26,539 nt of DNA from Clostridiaceae bacterium (GCA_016292785.1 JAEDFL010000028.1:1-26539), one strand, 5' to 3'. Counted from the first letter of the stretch, positions 7,336 through 15,077 are shown. A program made the numbers and translations. Notes: generated by a model from the sequence alone, not told the origin.

Positions 7336-8634
7336 ATGGAAAGATATTATCAGAAAGAAATCGAATGTGCCGCACCGGAAAAAATCCGTGAGCTGCAAAA
7401 CGAAAGACTTGTAAAGCAGGTCAAGCACGTCTGGGACAACGTTCCCTATTACAGAAAGAAGATGGAGGAAAAGGGCGTTACCCCCGACGACATCAAAAGC
7501 GTTGACGATCTCCACAAGCTTCCGTTTCTCAGCAAGGACGACCTTCGTGACGCATATCCATACGGTCTTCTTGCCGTTCCGAAAAGCGAATGTGTAAGAA
7601 TCCAGTCCACCTCCGGCACAACGGGCAGACGTGTTGTTGCTTTCTACACTCAGCACGACGTCGATCTCTGGGAGGACTGCTGCGCACGTGCCATCGTTGC
7701 GGCAGGCGGAACAAAGGACGATGTTTGTCAGGTATCCTACGGCTACGGTCTTTTCACGGGCGGCCCCGGACTTAACGGAGGCAGTCATAAGGTCGGCTGT
7801 CTCACACTTCCGATGTCCTCCGGCAATACGGACAGACAGCTTCAGTTTATGACAGACCTCGAAGCTACAATTCTCTGCTGCACACCGTCATATGCGGCTT
7901 ACCTTGCGGAGAGCATCCACGAGCGAGGACTCAGGGACAAGATCAAGCTCAAGGCAGGTATCTTCGGCGCAGAGGCTTGGAGCGAAAGTATGCGTCAGGA
8001 AATTCAGAATCAGCTCGGAATCAAGGCGTATGATATCTACGGTCTGACCGAGACGAGCGGCCCCGGCGTTTCATTTGAATGTTCGGAGCAGACAGGTATG
8101 CACATCAACGAGGATCACTTCATCGCCGAGATCATTGATCCCGAAACGGGAGAGGTTCTTCCCGACGGAACTCAGGGCGAGCTTGTTTTCACATCGATCA
8201 CAAAAGAGGCTTTCCCGCTTCTCAGATACAGAACCCGTGACATTTGCGTGCTTTCAAGAAAAAAATGCTCCTGCGGCCGTACATTGGTCAAGATGAGCAA
8301 GCCGATGGGCAGAAGCGACGATATGCTCATCGTCAAGGGCGTCAACGTATTCCCCTCACAGATCGAAACCGTTCTGATTGAACAGGGCTATCAGGCAAAC
8401 TATCAGATCATTGTTGACCGTGTAAACAACAGCGACACGCTTGAGGTTATGGTCGAGATGACTCAGGACAACTTCTCGGATAATCTCGGCAAGATCACCG
8501 AGATGGAAAAATCCCTCGTTGCCGCTCTCAAGGCAATGCTCGGTATTTATACAAAGGTTCGCCTTGTTGCTCCCAAGTCGATCACTCGAAGCGAGGGCAA
8601 GGCAGTCCGTGTTATTGATAAAAGAAAGATTTAA
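7336..8634 (+). CDS. paaK: Phenylacetate-CoA ligase
   Basis: PaaK forms phenylacetyl-CoA (or indoleacetyl-CoA) from the free acid, ATP and CoA, releasing AMP and PPi. The 432-residue length is typical. Visible features are the phosphate loop STSGTTGRR (about 91-99), the family segment YGYGLFTGG (about 136-144), YGLTET (about 235-240), RYRTRD (about 298-303), KCSCGR (about 309-314) and VKGVNVFPSQIE (about 335-346). Anaerobic homologues form the IorAB-associated branch rather than the aerobic paa catabolic cluster, and no paaABCDE genes are here. AGGAGA precedes the ATG. Confidence 0.93.
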   Translation: MERYYQKEIECAAPEKIRELQNERLVKQVKHVWDNVPYYRKKMEEKGVTPDDIKSVDDLHKLPFLSKDDLRDAYPYGLLAVPKSECVRIQSTSGTTGRRVVAFYTQHDVDLWEDCCARAIVAAGGTKDDVCQVSYGYGLFTGGPGLNGGSHKVGCLTLPMSSGNTDRQLQFMTDLEATILCCTPSYAAYLAESIHERGLRDKIKLKAGIFGAEAWSESMRQEIQNQLGIKAYDIYGLTETSGPGVSFECSEQTGMHINEDHFIAEIIDPETGEVLPDGTQGELVFTSITKEAFPLLRYRTRDICVLSRKKCSCGRTLVKMSKPMGRSDDMLIVKGVNVFPSQIETVLIEQGYQANYQIIVDRVNNSDTLEVMVEMTQDNFSDNLGKITEMEKSLVAALKAMLGIYTKVRLVAPKSITRSEGKAVRVIDKRKI

Positions 8635-8647
8635 AGGAGGCAGAGCT

Positions 8648-9079
8648 ATGTCAATCACCCAGATTTCGATTTTTTTGGAAAACAGAGCAGGTCAGCTTTC
8701 GGAAATTACAAAAATTCTTTCCGAAAACAGCATTGACCTCAAGGCTCTCAATATTGCAGAGACCGCAGACTACGGTATTCTCAGAATTATTTCCGACGAC
8801 AGCGACAAGGCGGCTAAGCTTCTGCGTGACAATGGCTTCATCGTGACCGAAACTCCCGTTGCGGCGGCGGCAGTCCCAAACAAGGCAGGCGGACTCAACG
8901 ATCTTCTGAACATTATTTCAAAGGAAGAAATTGACATTGAGTATATGTATTCCGTTTTCGGACAGAAGGACGGTCTTGCATATATGATTTTCAAGGTAAA
9001 GGATGTTGAGGCTTTTATCTCCGTGCTTGAAAAATATTTTATCACCGTTGCCGACAACAGCGACCTCGGAATTAAATAA
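8648..9079 (+). CDS. Tandem ACT-domain protein
   Basis: This has 143 residues made of two ACT domains (about 3-70 and 72-141). The first begins QISIFLENRAGQLSEITKIL, with the glycine-containing turn that usually binds an amino acid at a domain interface. Stand-alone tandem ACT proteins regularly sit beside paaK and iorAB, and are thought to sense aromatic or branched-chain amino acids; the partner and ligand are not demonstrated. The start is ATG 8648, preceded by AAAGGAGG (8633-8640), which overlaps the paaK stop codon. Its context suggests it allosterically tunes the ligase or the IorAB pathway. Confidence 0.85.
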   Translation: MSITQISIFLENRAGQLSEITKILSENSIDLKALNIAETADYGILRIISDDSDKAAKLLRDNGFIVTETPVAAAAVPNKAGGLNDLLNIISKEEIDIEYMYSVFGQKDGLAYMIFKVKDVEAFISVLEKYFITVADNSDLGIK

Positions 9080-9090
9080 GTTATTAAAAT

Positions 9091-9116
9091 AAATCGACTT
9101 TCCTTTCGGTCGGTTT
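9091..9116 (+). promoter_or_regulatory. Weak hairpin between the ACT gene and the aminotransferase
   Basis: AAATCGAC (9091-9098) can pair with GTCGGTTT (9109-9116), with one G-U pair and a 10-base loop. No T-run follows, so it is not a good terminator. It may attenuate or stabilise the message within a 59-base gap, the widest in the operon. Confidence 0.35.
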
Positions 9117-9138
9117 GTTAAGAAAGGAACATACAAAT

Positions 9139-10308
9139 ATGCAGGAATTAAGCAGAAAAAATGCACTCTTCACCGACTCGGTCATCAGAAAGATGACTCG
9201 TGTTTCGCTTGAATGCGGTGCAATCAACCTCGCTCAGGGCTTCCCCGATTTTGATCCTCCCAAGGCGATCACAGACCGTCTTGCCGAGATCGCACCCCTG
9301 GGTCCACACCAGTATCCCATCACAATGGGCGCCCCGAATTTTCGTGAGGCTCTCGCAAAAAAATGCGGCCGCTTTATGGGACGTGAGCTTGACCCGAACA
9401 CCGATATGGTGGTTACAATCGGCTCTACCGAGGCTATGGTGGACACGATATTTGCCCTCACAAATCCGGGCGACAGAATCGTTATGTTCTCCCCCTACTT
9501 TGAAAATTACAGAGCTCAGGCAATTATGGCGGACTGTGAGCCTGTTTTCATTCCCCTTGTTCCCCCGGAGTTCAACTTCGATCCCGATATAATCGAAGCC
9601 GAATTTAAAAAGGGCGCAAAGGCTATCCTCATCTGCAACCCCTCAAATCCGAGCGGCAAGGTATTCACCTATGACGAGCTGAGAACGATCGCCGACCTCT
9701 GTATCAAGTATGACGTTTACGCCATTATGGACGAGGTATACGAGCACATCATCTATGAGGGACACAAGCATATCTATATGAACAGTCTTGACGGAATGTG
9801 GGAGAGAACGGTTAGCTGTTCTTCACTTTCAAAGACCTATTCAATCACCGGCTGGCGTCTGGGTTATGCAATCGCTCCCAAGCACCTGATGGACAGAATT
9901 AAACAGTACCACGACTTCAATGCGGTAGGTGCGGCTTCTCCGCTTATGGAGGCTGCCTGCGTCGGTCTTAATATGCCCGACAGCTACTACGAGGAGTTCG
10001 GCGCACATTACGCTCATATGAAAAAGCTCTTTATAGAGGGACTTGACCGCATAGGTATTCCGTATACCGATCCTCAGGGTGCATACTTTGTCCTTGCCGA
10101 CATTGCGCCTTTCCTGAAGTCCGGTCAGTCGGACGTTGATTTCTGTCTTGAAATGGCTCACAAGGTCGGCGTTGCCTGTGTTCCCGGAACATCGTTCTTT
10201 AACGAGACCGGCATAAACAACATCGTCCGTGTCCACTTTGCAAAGAAGGACGAAACCCTCAACGAAGCTCTTGAAAGACTTTCAACAATTAAAGAAAAAA
10301 TGTGCTAA
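9139..10308 (+). CDS. Class I pyridoxal-phosphate aminotransferase, likely aromatic amino acid
   Basis: A 389-residue fold-type I transaminase. Key sites are AQGFPDF near the N-terminus, NPSNPSGK (about 168-175, with the Asn contacting PLP), MDEVYE (about 196-201), the PLP lysine in SLSKTYSITGWRLGY (Lys about 232) and RVHFAK near the C-terminus (Arg binding the substrate carboxylate). The family covers aspartate, alanine, kynurenine and aromatic aminotransferases. Placement at the end of the iorAB-paaK operon suggests it interconverts arylpyruvate and Phe/Tyr/Trp. The start is ATG 9139 with AGAAAGGA upstream; an upstream in-frame TTG at 9115 is less likely. A terminator follows. Confidence 0.88.
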   Translation: MQELSRKNALFTDSVIRKMTRVSLECGAINLAQGFPDFDPPKAITDRLAEIAPLGPHQYPITMGAPNFREALAKKCGRFMGRELDPNTDMVVTIGSTEAMVDTIFALTNPGDRIVMFSPYFENYRAQAIMADCEPVFIPLVPPEFNFDPDIIEAEFKKGAKAILICNPSNPSGKVFTYDELRTIADLCIKYDVYAIMDEVYEHIIYEGHKHIYMNSLDGMWERTVSCSSLSKTYSITGWRLGYAIAPKHLMDRIKQYHDFNAVGAASPLMEAACVGLNMPDSYYEEFGAHYAHMKKLFIEGLDRIGIPYTDPQGAYFVLADIAPFLKSGQSDVDFCLEMAHKVGVACVPGTSFFNETGINNIVRVHFAKKDETLNEALERLSTIKEKMC

Positions 10309-10319
10309 ACAAATAATTT

Positions 10320-10377
10320 GTGAAAGCCGGAATGTTCAGTCATTTTTCGGCTTTCACTTTATTTTTTTATTTTTTGT
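10320..10377 (+). terminator. Terminator of the arylacetate operon
   Basis: GTGAAAGCCG (10320-10329) pairs with CGGCTTTCAC (10348-10357), followed by a long T-rich run (10358-10375). Confidence 0.85.
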
Positions 10378-10385
10378 GGTATAAT
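10376..10385 (+). promoter_or_regulatory. Extended -10 promoter for the VTT-domain gene
   Basis: TGGTATAAT, an extended -10 (TGnTATAAT), ends at 10385 with no convincing -35. It directly abuts the terminator of the previous operon and lies 33 bases before the next start codon. Confidence 0.5.
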
Positions 10386-10418
10386 AAATATTGACCGAAA
10401 AAACGATCGGAGACAGAT

Positions 10419-11093
10419 ATGAAAAAAGAAACCGTAAAAAACATAATTAAAATTGCCGTTGCCGCCGCAATATTTGTCACGGCGATAGTCAATTACGATT
10501 TTCTTTCAAATCTTGATATCCGAACTCTTATTGCAGGAGCATCTTCGATTTTTATTGCGGAGCTTATAATTCTCGGAGTTTATGCGGTCAAGGCTGTGAT
10601 GATGGTCGTTCCGGCTTCGCTTATTTACATTTCGGTCGGTATGGCTTTCGATCCGAAACGTGCGGTGATTGTAAATTTGCTCGGCATCGCCCTTGAAGTT
10701 ACCGTGACATACTTCCTCGGAAAATTTCTCGGCAAGGACGCTGTTGAAAAGAAAATCCGCAACACAAAAGCCGGAGACAAATTTTTCACAATGCTTGACA
10801 AAAACCGAAACGCCGCTATATTTTTGATGAGATTTATTCCGGCTTTCCCGATAGATTTTTCTTCACTTTTTATGGGAGCTTTCAATTTCAAATTTTTATC
10901 GTATCTGATTTTTTCCGTGCTCGGAATTGCACCGAGAGTAATAGCTTTTACCGTTATCGGCGAAGGAATTTACGAGCTGATACCGATGAAATACATCGTT
11001 TTGGCGGTAATTTGTGCAATACCTGTTGTGACTGCGGTTTTGTTGATCAAAAAATTCGTTGTCAAAAAGAAAAAGTCAGAGGAAATTCAATAA
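10419..11093 (+). CDS. TVP38/TMEM64 (VTT-domain, DedA-like) membrane protein
   Basis: A 224-residue integral membrane protein with about five or six hydrophobic helices (roughly 9-28, 42-62, 65-100, 130-170, 190-214). The central VTT/SNARE-associated block is recognisable from GKFLGKD (about 100) through MRFIPAFPIDFSSLFMGA (about 138-155), with the conserved Arg and Pro residues of the re-entrant loops. Relatives are proposed lipid scramblases or flippases; substrate is not predictable from sequence. Its C-terminus is lysine-rich and probably cytoplasmic. GGAG lies 6 bases before the ATG. It is a single-gene unit. Confidence 0.85.
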   Translation: MKKETVKNIIKIAVAAAIFVTAIVNYDFLSNLDIRTLIAGASSIFIAELIILGVYAVKAVMMVVPASLIYISVGMAFDPKRAVIVNLLGIALEVTVTYFLGKFLGKDAVEKKIRNTKAGDKFFTMLDKNRNAAIFLMRFIPAFPIDFSSLFMGAFNFKFLSYLIFSVLGIAPRVIAFTVIGEGIYELIPMKYIVLAVICAIPVVTAVLLIKKFVVKKKKSEEIQ

Positions 11094-11109
11094 ATTTTCT
11101 TAAAATCTC

Positions 11110-11138
11110 TTGCTAAAATAACAGAAATATATTATAAT
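11110..11138 (+). promoter_or_regulatory. Promoter of the SRP RNA gene
   Basis: TTGCTA (11110-11115), a 17-base spacer, TATAAT (11133-11138); predicted start near 11145. It probably also drives dnaX by read-through. Confidence 0.8.
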
Positions 11139-11169
11139 AATTAAGATATTGCAGGAGATTATATCTGAA

Positions 11170-11308
11170 GCATTATTTCAGTCATGTGGTGTGTTGGTCC
11201 TGTGCGACGGGGTGCCGCGAACCATGTCAGGCGGGGAACCGAGCAGCATTAAGCGGTTAACACCGTGCGACACAGTACGGCCTGCACACCATGTGACTGA
11301 GGTAATGC
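11170..11308 (+). ncRNA. ffs: Signal recognition particle RNA (small bacterial type)
   Basis: The ends form a long terminal helix: the strand from 11170 (GCATTATTTCAGTCA...) pairs with the strand ending at 11308 (...TGACTGAGGTAATGC). The apical domain IV contains the Ffh-binding loop elements CATGTCAGG and CCGAGCAGC at about 11223-11250. At about 139 bases it lacks the 5'/3' Alu-domain sequences of the long Bacillus-type RNA. A T-rich tail (11309-11318) follows the terminal helix, so helix and tail double as terminator. The dnaX ribosome binding site begins two bases later. Confidence 0.9.
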
Positions 11309-11334
11309 TTTTTTATTTTAAGGAGGGATATGCC

Positions 11335-12921
11335 GTGTATAGAGTGCTTTACCGAAAGTGGAGACCTCAGACCTTTGACGATGTTGTAGGTCAGGAGCAT
11401 ATCACCTCTACCCTCGCTCATGAGATCGAGTCGGGCAAGGTTTCCCATGCATACCTTTTCACAGGCTCAAGGGGAACGGGCAAGACAACCTGCGCCAAGA
11501 TATTTGCCAAGGCGGTCAACTGTCCTCATACCCACAACGGCAATCCCTGCAACGAATGTTCCGTTTGCAAGGGAATTGACGACGGTTCGATACTTGACGT
11601 TATTGAGATCGACGCCGCCAGCAACAACGGCGTTGACAACATCCGTGATCTGCGTGACGAGGCTAACTATACTCCCGTACACACGAAATACAGGGTGTAT
11701 ATTATCGACGAGGTTCATATGCTCTCAATCGGAGCTTTCAACGCTCTTTTGAAAACTCTTGAAGAACCGCCTGAGCATGTTAAATTCGTGCTTGCAACGA
11801 CGGAGGTACACAAGCTTCCTGCGACAATTCTTTCAAGATGTCAGCGTTTTGATTTTCACAGAATAACTCCCGAAACCATCAGCTCAAGACTGAAATATGT
11901 TGCCGATGAGGAGAAAATCGAGCTTGATGACGACGCGGCTCTGCTCATTGCAAGAATTGCCGACGGAGCGATGCGTGACGCTCTTTCTATCCTTGACCGA
12001 TGCGCCGGAATAAATGAACACGTTACCGCCGAAACGGTCGGAAATGCGTCAGGACTTGCAGGAAAAGATCATCTTTTTGAAATCGTTAAAAATATAAATG
12101 CAAACAATCCGTCCGAAGTGCTTTCCCTGATTGACAGGCTTCACCGTGAATCCTGCGATATGGAAAGGCTCTGCTTTGAGCTTATCAACCATTACCGAAA
12201 TCTTATGCTGATAAAAACGGTAAAAGATCCGCAGAAGCTGATTGTCTGCACGGATCACGACCTTGAGCTTTACAAAAAGCAGGCGGACGAAACAAATCTT
12301 TATAAAATTCTTAACTGCATTTCCGCCCTTGAGGAGGCTTCGGCAATCCTCAAGAACAGCTCAAGCAAGCGCACGGAAATGGAGCTTACCGCCGTAAAAA
12401 TGACAATTCCGGGAATTTCGGGGGACAATACTGCGCTGATGAGCAGGATTGAAAATCTTGAAAAATTGATTCAGTCGGGTAAAACAATTCCTGTTTCAAC
12501 GGTGGAATCCCGTCCTGCTCAAGAAGAAAAACCTGCTCCCGAAAAAGAAACCGTTTCACCTGCCGTCTCCGAAGAAAAGGCAGAAAATCCCTCTCCCTCT
12601 CAAAGCGATAATAATAACGATGAGGACACACTTTTCAATCAGTGGGGCGAGGTGCTTTCGCTTCTTGATGTTTCCGATAAGCCGCTGACAGGTATTCTCG
12701 GAACCTCCTCCGCTTATATCAGAGGAGATTTTATACTCATCAAATGCGACAATCCCGTATTTTCTCAGTTTATCCGTCAGAATAATCATTCTATGGCTAT
12801 CCGTAAGGCGATTTTTGATGTGACGGGCAGAAAATACAGGCTCGGTATTTATAAATCGGGGGAAAATGAAAATAAAAAGAATGATCCGCTGGCAGACCTA
12901 ATAAATAAAATCAACGGGTGA
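11335..12921 (+). CDS. dnaX: DNA polymerase III subunit gamma/tau
   Basis: DnaX is the ATPase motor of the clamp loader and links it to the polymerase core. The 528 residues carry Walker A GSRGTGKTT (about 44-52), a four-cysteine zinc module (C63, C72, C75, C78), Walker B YIIDEVHML (about 122-130) and the SRC arginine-finger motif in LSRCQRFDF (about 165-173). After about residue 365 comes a low-complexity Pro/Glu/Lys linker (about 385-425), then a short tau-type C-terminal domain. The start is GTG 11335, with AAGGAGGG 7 bases upstream; an open frame continues upstream only through the SRP RNA and is not coding. No programmed-frameshift slippery site was noticed. Confidence 0.95.
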   Translation: MYRVLYRKWRPQTFDDVVGQEHITSTLAHEIESGKVSHAYLFTGSRGTGKTTCAKIFAKAVNCPHTHNGNPCNECSVCKGIDDGSILDVIEIDAASNNGVDNIRDLRDEANYTPVHTKYRVYIIDEVHMLSIGAFNALLKTLEEPPEHVKFVLATTEVHKLPATILSRCQRFDFHRITPETISSRLKYVADEEKIELDDDAALLIARIADGAMRDALSILDRCAGINEHVTAETVGNASGLAGKDHLFEIVKNINANNPSEVLSLIDRLHRESCDMERLCFELINHYRNLMLIKTVKDPQKLIVCTDHDLELYKKQADETNLYKILNCISALEEASAILKNSSSKRTEMELTAVKMTIPGISGDNTALMSRIENLEKLIQSGKTIPVSTVESRPAQEEKPAPEKETVSPAVSEEKAENPSPSQSDNNNDEDTLFNQWGEVLSLLDVSDKPLTGILGTSSAYIRGDFILIKCDNPVFSQFIRQNNHSMAIRKAIFDVTGRKYRLGIYKSGENENKKNDPLADLINKING

Positions 12922-12926
12922 TCTCA

Positions 12927-13901
12927 ATGCCTCCGAAAATAAGTATCATTATTCCTTCCTACAACGAAGAAAAAAATATTTCACGCTGTCTTGATTCCGT
13001 TTTAAATCAAACTTTTACGGATTTTGAGGTGCTTTGCGTTGATGACGGAAGTACGGACAAAACATTTGATATTATAAAAAAATATTCCGAAAAGGACGGC
13101 AGAATTATTCCGATGAAAAATCCCGAAAAAGGAGTTTCTTCCGCAAGGAATTTCGGAATTGATAATTCAAAAGGCGAGTATATCGGTTTTGTTGACTCCG
13201 ACGATTTTATTCAGCCGCAGATGTACGAATTTCTTTACAGAGCTTTGACGGAAAACAACTGCGATTTTTCCGTTTGCCGTTACGAAAAAACGGGCGAAAT
13301 TAAAGAAAAAACTTTTGAATACAAAACAGAAAAATTTTCACCTGAAAATTTTATCAGTTTTACCGATTCAGACTTTAATTCAAACAACGAGCTTATTTTT
13401 TCTTCCGCTTGCACAAAGCTTATTTCAAAAAAATTTCTTGGCGAAACAAGATTTGAAAAATTTAAAATAGGTGAGGACACGGTTTTTAATTCGGAAATTT
13501 ATTCAAATAGCAACAGTTACATTTTTGTAAATTCAGAGCTTTATACCTATTATGTTAATACCGAAAGCGTCAGCTTCACCGAGCTTTGGCACGAAAAATG
13601 GTTTGATCTTTTGGAGACAAGATTTATTTCCTACGACCTTTTAAAAAGAAAAAACGAAACTCTTTCTTCCTTTTATCTTGAAAGGGGAATGAAATTTTTA
13701 CTTTCCTACCGTTTCAATCTTAAAGGCTCGCCCAATGAAAAAAGATTTAAAAAGCCTTTGAAAAAATTTTTTAAAAAATATATTATGCCATTTATGAAAT
13801 GCAAAAGCATTTCATATAGAAATAAATTAACAATTCCCGTTTTTTTTCTGATACCTCCGCTTTATAAGCTCTTCAGAAAAATGACGGACAAAACTCTTTA
13901 A
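12927..13901 (+). CDS. Family 2 glycosyltransferase
   Basis: This is a 324-residue GT-A fold enzyme with the N-terminal signature ISIIIPSYNEEKNISRCL (about 5-22), the nucleotide-binding DDGSTD (about 42-47) and the metal-binding DSD triad in FVDSDDF (about 88-94). It would transfer a sugar from a nucleotide-sugar to a glycan or lipid; donor and acceptor are unknown. The C-terminus is Lys/Phe-rich, with one hydrophobic stretch (about 302-313) and no clear membrane anchor. GTG 12918 overlaps the dnaX stop; ATG 12927 is preferred because GGGTGA precedes it. It interrupts the usual dnaX-ybaB-recR order, and its coding sequence is visibly more AT-rich, with many AAA and TTT codons, which suggests acquisition. 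Confidence 0.85.
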   Translation: MPPKISIIIPSYNEEKNISRCLDSVLNQTFTDFEVLCVDDGSTDKTFDIIKKYSEKDGRIIPMKNPEKGVSSARNFGIDNSKGEYIGFVDSDDFIQPQMYEFLYRALTENNCDFSVCRYEKTGEIKEKTFEYKTEKFSPENFISFTDSDFNSNNELIFSSACTKLISKKFLGETRFEKFKIGEDTVFNSEIYSNSNSYIFVNSELYTYYVNTESVSFTELWHEKWFDLLETRFISYDLLKRKNETLSSFYLERGMKFLLSYRFNLKGSPNEKRFKKPLKKFFKKYIMPFMKCKSISYRNKLTIPVFFLIPPLYKLFRKMTDKTL

Positions 13902-13919
13902 ACCGAAAGGATAATTACA

Positions 13920-14252
13920 ATGAAAGCAAGAATTCCCGGCGCCCAGAATCAGGGCAACATGATGAAAAAAATCCAGCAGATGCAGGAGGATATGACAAGA
14001 ATCCAGGAGGAGATCGAGGCAACAGAATTTACTTCATCCGTCGGCGGCGGAGCAGTTGAAGTAACCGTAAACGGATCTCACGAGGTTCTTTCAATTAAAA
14101 TGCAGCCCGATGTTGTTGATCCCGAGGATATCGAGATGCTTGAGGATCTTCTCATTTCAGCACTCAACGAAAGCATCAAAAAAGCAAATGACGCAATGGA
14201 TCAGGGTATGGAAAAGGCTAAGGGCGGACTTTCAATTCCGGGGCTGTTCTGA
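13920..14252 (+). CDS. ybaB: YbaB/EbfC nucleoid-associated DNA-binding protein
   Basis: A 110-residue dimeric tweezer-like protein. The N-terminus (MMKKIQQMQEDMTRIQEEIE) is the coiled helix, followed by the core strand pattern GGGAVEVTVNGSHEVLSI (about 43-60) and the acidic PEDIEMLEDLL helix. Homologues bind DNA broadly and are almost always encoded with recR. It overlaps recR by one base (TGATG), implying coupled translation. Its exact function in DNA repair or nucleoid structure is unresolved. Confidence 0.93.
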   Translation: MKARIPGAQNQGNMMKKIQQMQEDMTRIQEEIEATEFTSSVGGGAVEVTVNGSHEVLSIKMQPDVVDPEDIEMLEDLLISALNESIKKANDAMDQGMEKAKGGLSIPGLF

Positions 14253-14851
14253 TGGCACGAGATGTAATTCCGCTTAAAAATCTGATTGAACAGTTTGAGC
14301 GTATGCCCGGAATCGGACACAAAAGCGCTCAGAAATTGGCTTTTTATATTCTCGCAATGTCAGACTCTGACGCAAAAAGATTTGCGGACAACATTCTTCT
14401 TGCAAAGGAGAAAATTCATCGCTGTAAGGTCTGCTGTGATCTGACAGACAGCGACGTCTGTTCGATTTGTAATGACGAAAAAAGAGACCGTTCCATGATC
14501 TGCGTTGTGGAGTCCTCAAAGGACGTTATCGCCATTGAAAGGACAAGGGAATATAACGGACTGTATCATGTTCTTCACGGCTCAATTTCTCCGATGAACG
14601 GCATAGGTCCCGATGAAATTACAATCAAAGAGCTTATTTCCCGTCTCGGTGACGATAATATTAAAGAAATTATTATGGCTACTAACCCAACGGTTGAGGG
14701 TGAAGCGACGGCGATGTATATCTCACGTCTTATCAAGCCGATGGGGGTAAAGGTTTCCCGTCTTGCTTACGGTGTTCCCGTCGGAGCAGACCTTGAATAT
14801 GCCGACGAAATTACCCTCACAAGAGCGATTGAAGGACGTCAGGATCTGTAA
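14252..14851 (+). CDS. recR: Recombination mediator RecR
   Basis: RecR acts with RecF and RecO to load RecA on SSB-coated gaps. The 199 residues show the helix-hairpin-helix RMPGIGHKSAQKLAF (about 17-31), a four-cysteine zinc finger (C58, C61, C70, C73), the Toprim domain beginning MICVVESSKD (about 82) and TNPTVEGEATA (about 144-154), and the C-terminal Walker B-like region. It is the last gene of the dnaX cluster; the putative origin spacer follows directly. Confidence 0.96.
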   Translation: MARDVIPLKNLIEQFERMPGIGHKSAQKLAFYILAMSDSDAKRFADNILLAKEKIHRCKVCCDLTDSDVCSICNDEKRDRSMICVVESSKDVIAIERTREYNGLYHVLHGSISPMNGIGPDEITIKELISRLGDDNIKEIIMATNPTVEGEATAMYISRLIKPMGVKVSRLAYGVPVGADLEYADEITLTRAIEGRQDL

Positions 14852-14854
14852 AAA

Positions 14855-15077
14855 TTTTCCACACTTTCTTCAACATTCTTTCAACACGTTTCAACATTTC
14901 AACACTGATAATTGTTTAACAAAATTTTCAACAATTTTTTAAACAGCTTTTCAACTGCAAAAATTGTCATCAATCAACGCTGTTTCAAGCAAATTTACTG
15001 TTTTCCACACTTTTAACAGCCCCTACTACTAATACTATAATATTTATATTATTTATTTATCATTTAACCAAAAAATC
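14855..15077 (+). other. Putative chromosomal origin (oriC-like DnaA-box/DnaA-trio spacer)
   Basis: This spacer between recR and dnaN is strongly G-poor on the plus strand. It holds two TTTTCCACA boxes (14855-14863, 15001-15009), each one mismatch from the DnaA box TTATCCACA, and looser forms TTTTCAACA (14925-14933) and TTTTCAACT (14948-14956). TTCAACA repeats start at 14869, 14880, 14890 and 14898. After the last box come AACAGCCCC (15015-15023), a run of CTA-type triplets (15023-15037, five steps) and a 40-base AT-only-like tract. Box, C-rich cluster, DnaA-trio, then unwinding tract toward dnaN is the order known for the Bacillus subtilis origin. No dnaA is adjacent, so it could also be a relic regulatory region. 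Confidence 0.6.
15013..15041 (+). promoter_or_regulatory. Promoter of the dnaN operon
   Basis: TTAACA (15013-15018), 17 bases, TATAAT (15036-15041). The spacer is the C-rich and CTA-repeat element described for the putative origin, so DnaA binding there would directly affect this promoter. Confidence 0.65.

Noticed and set aside
9091..9116. Terminator splitting the arylacetate operon
   Set aside because: The stem is short, with a 10-base loop and no T-run, and no new promoter follows it.
11149..11334. N-terminal extension of dnaX by 62 codons
   Set aside because: It runs straight through the SRP RNA, and the conserved DnaX start (YRVLYRKWRPQ) has its own strong ribosome binding site.
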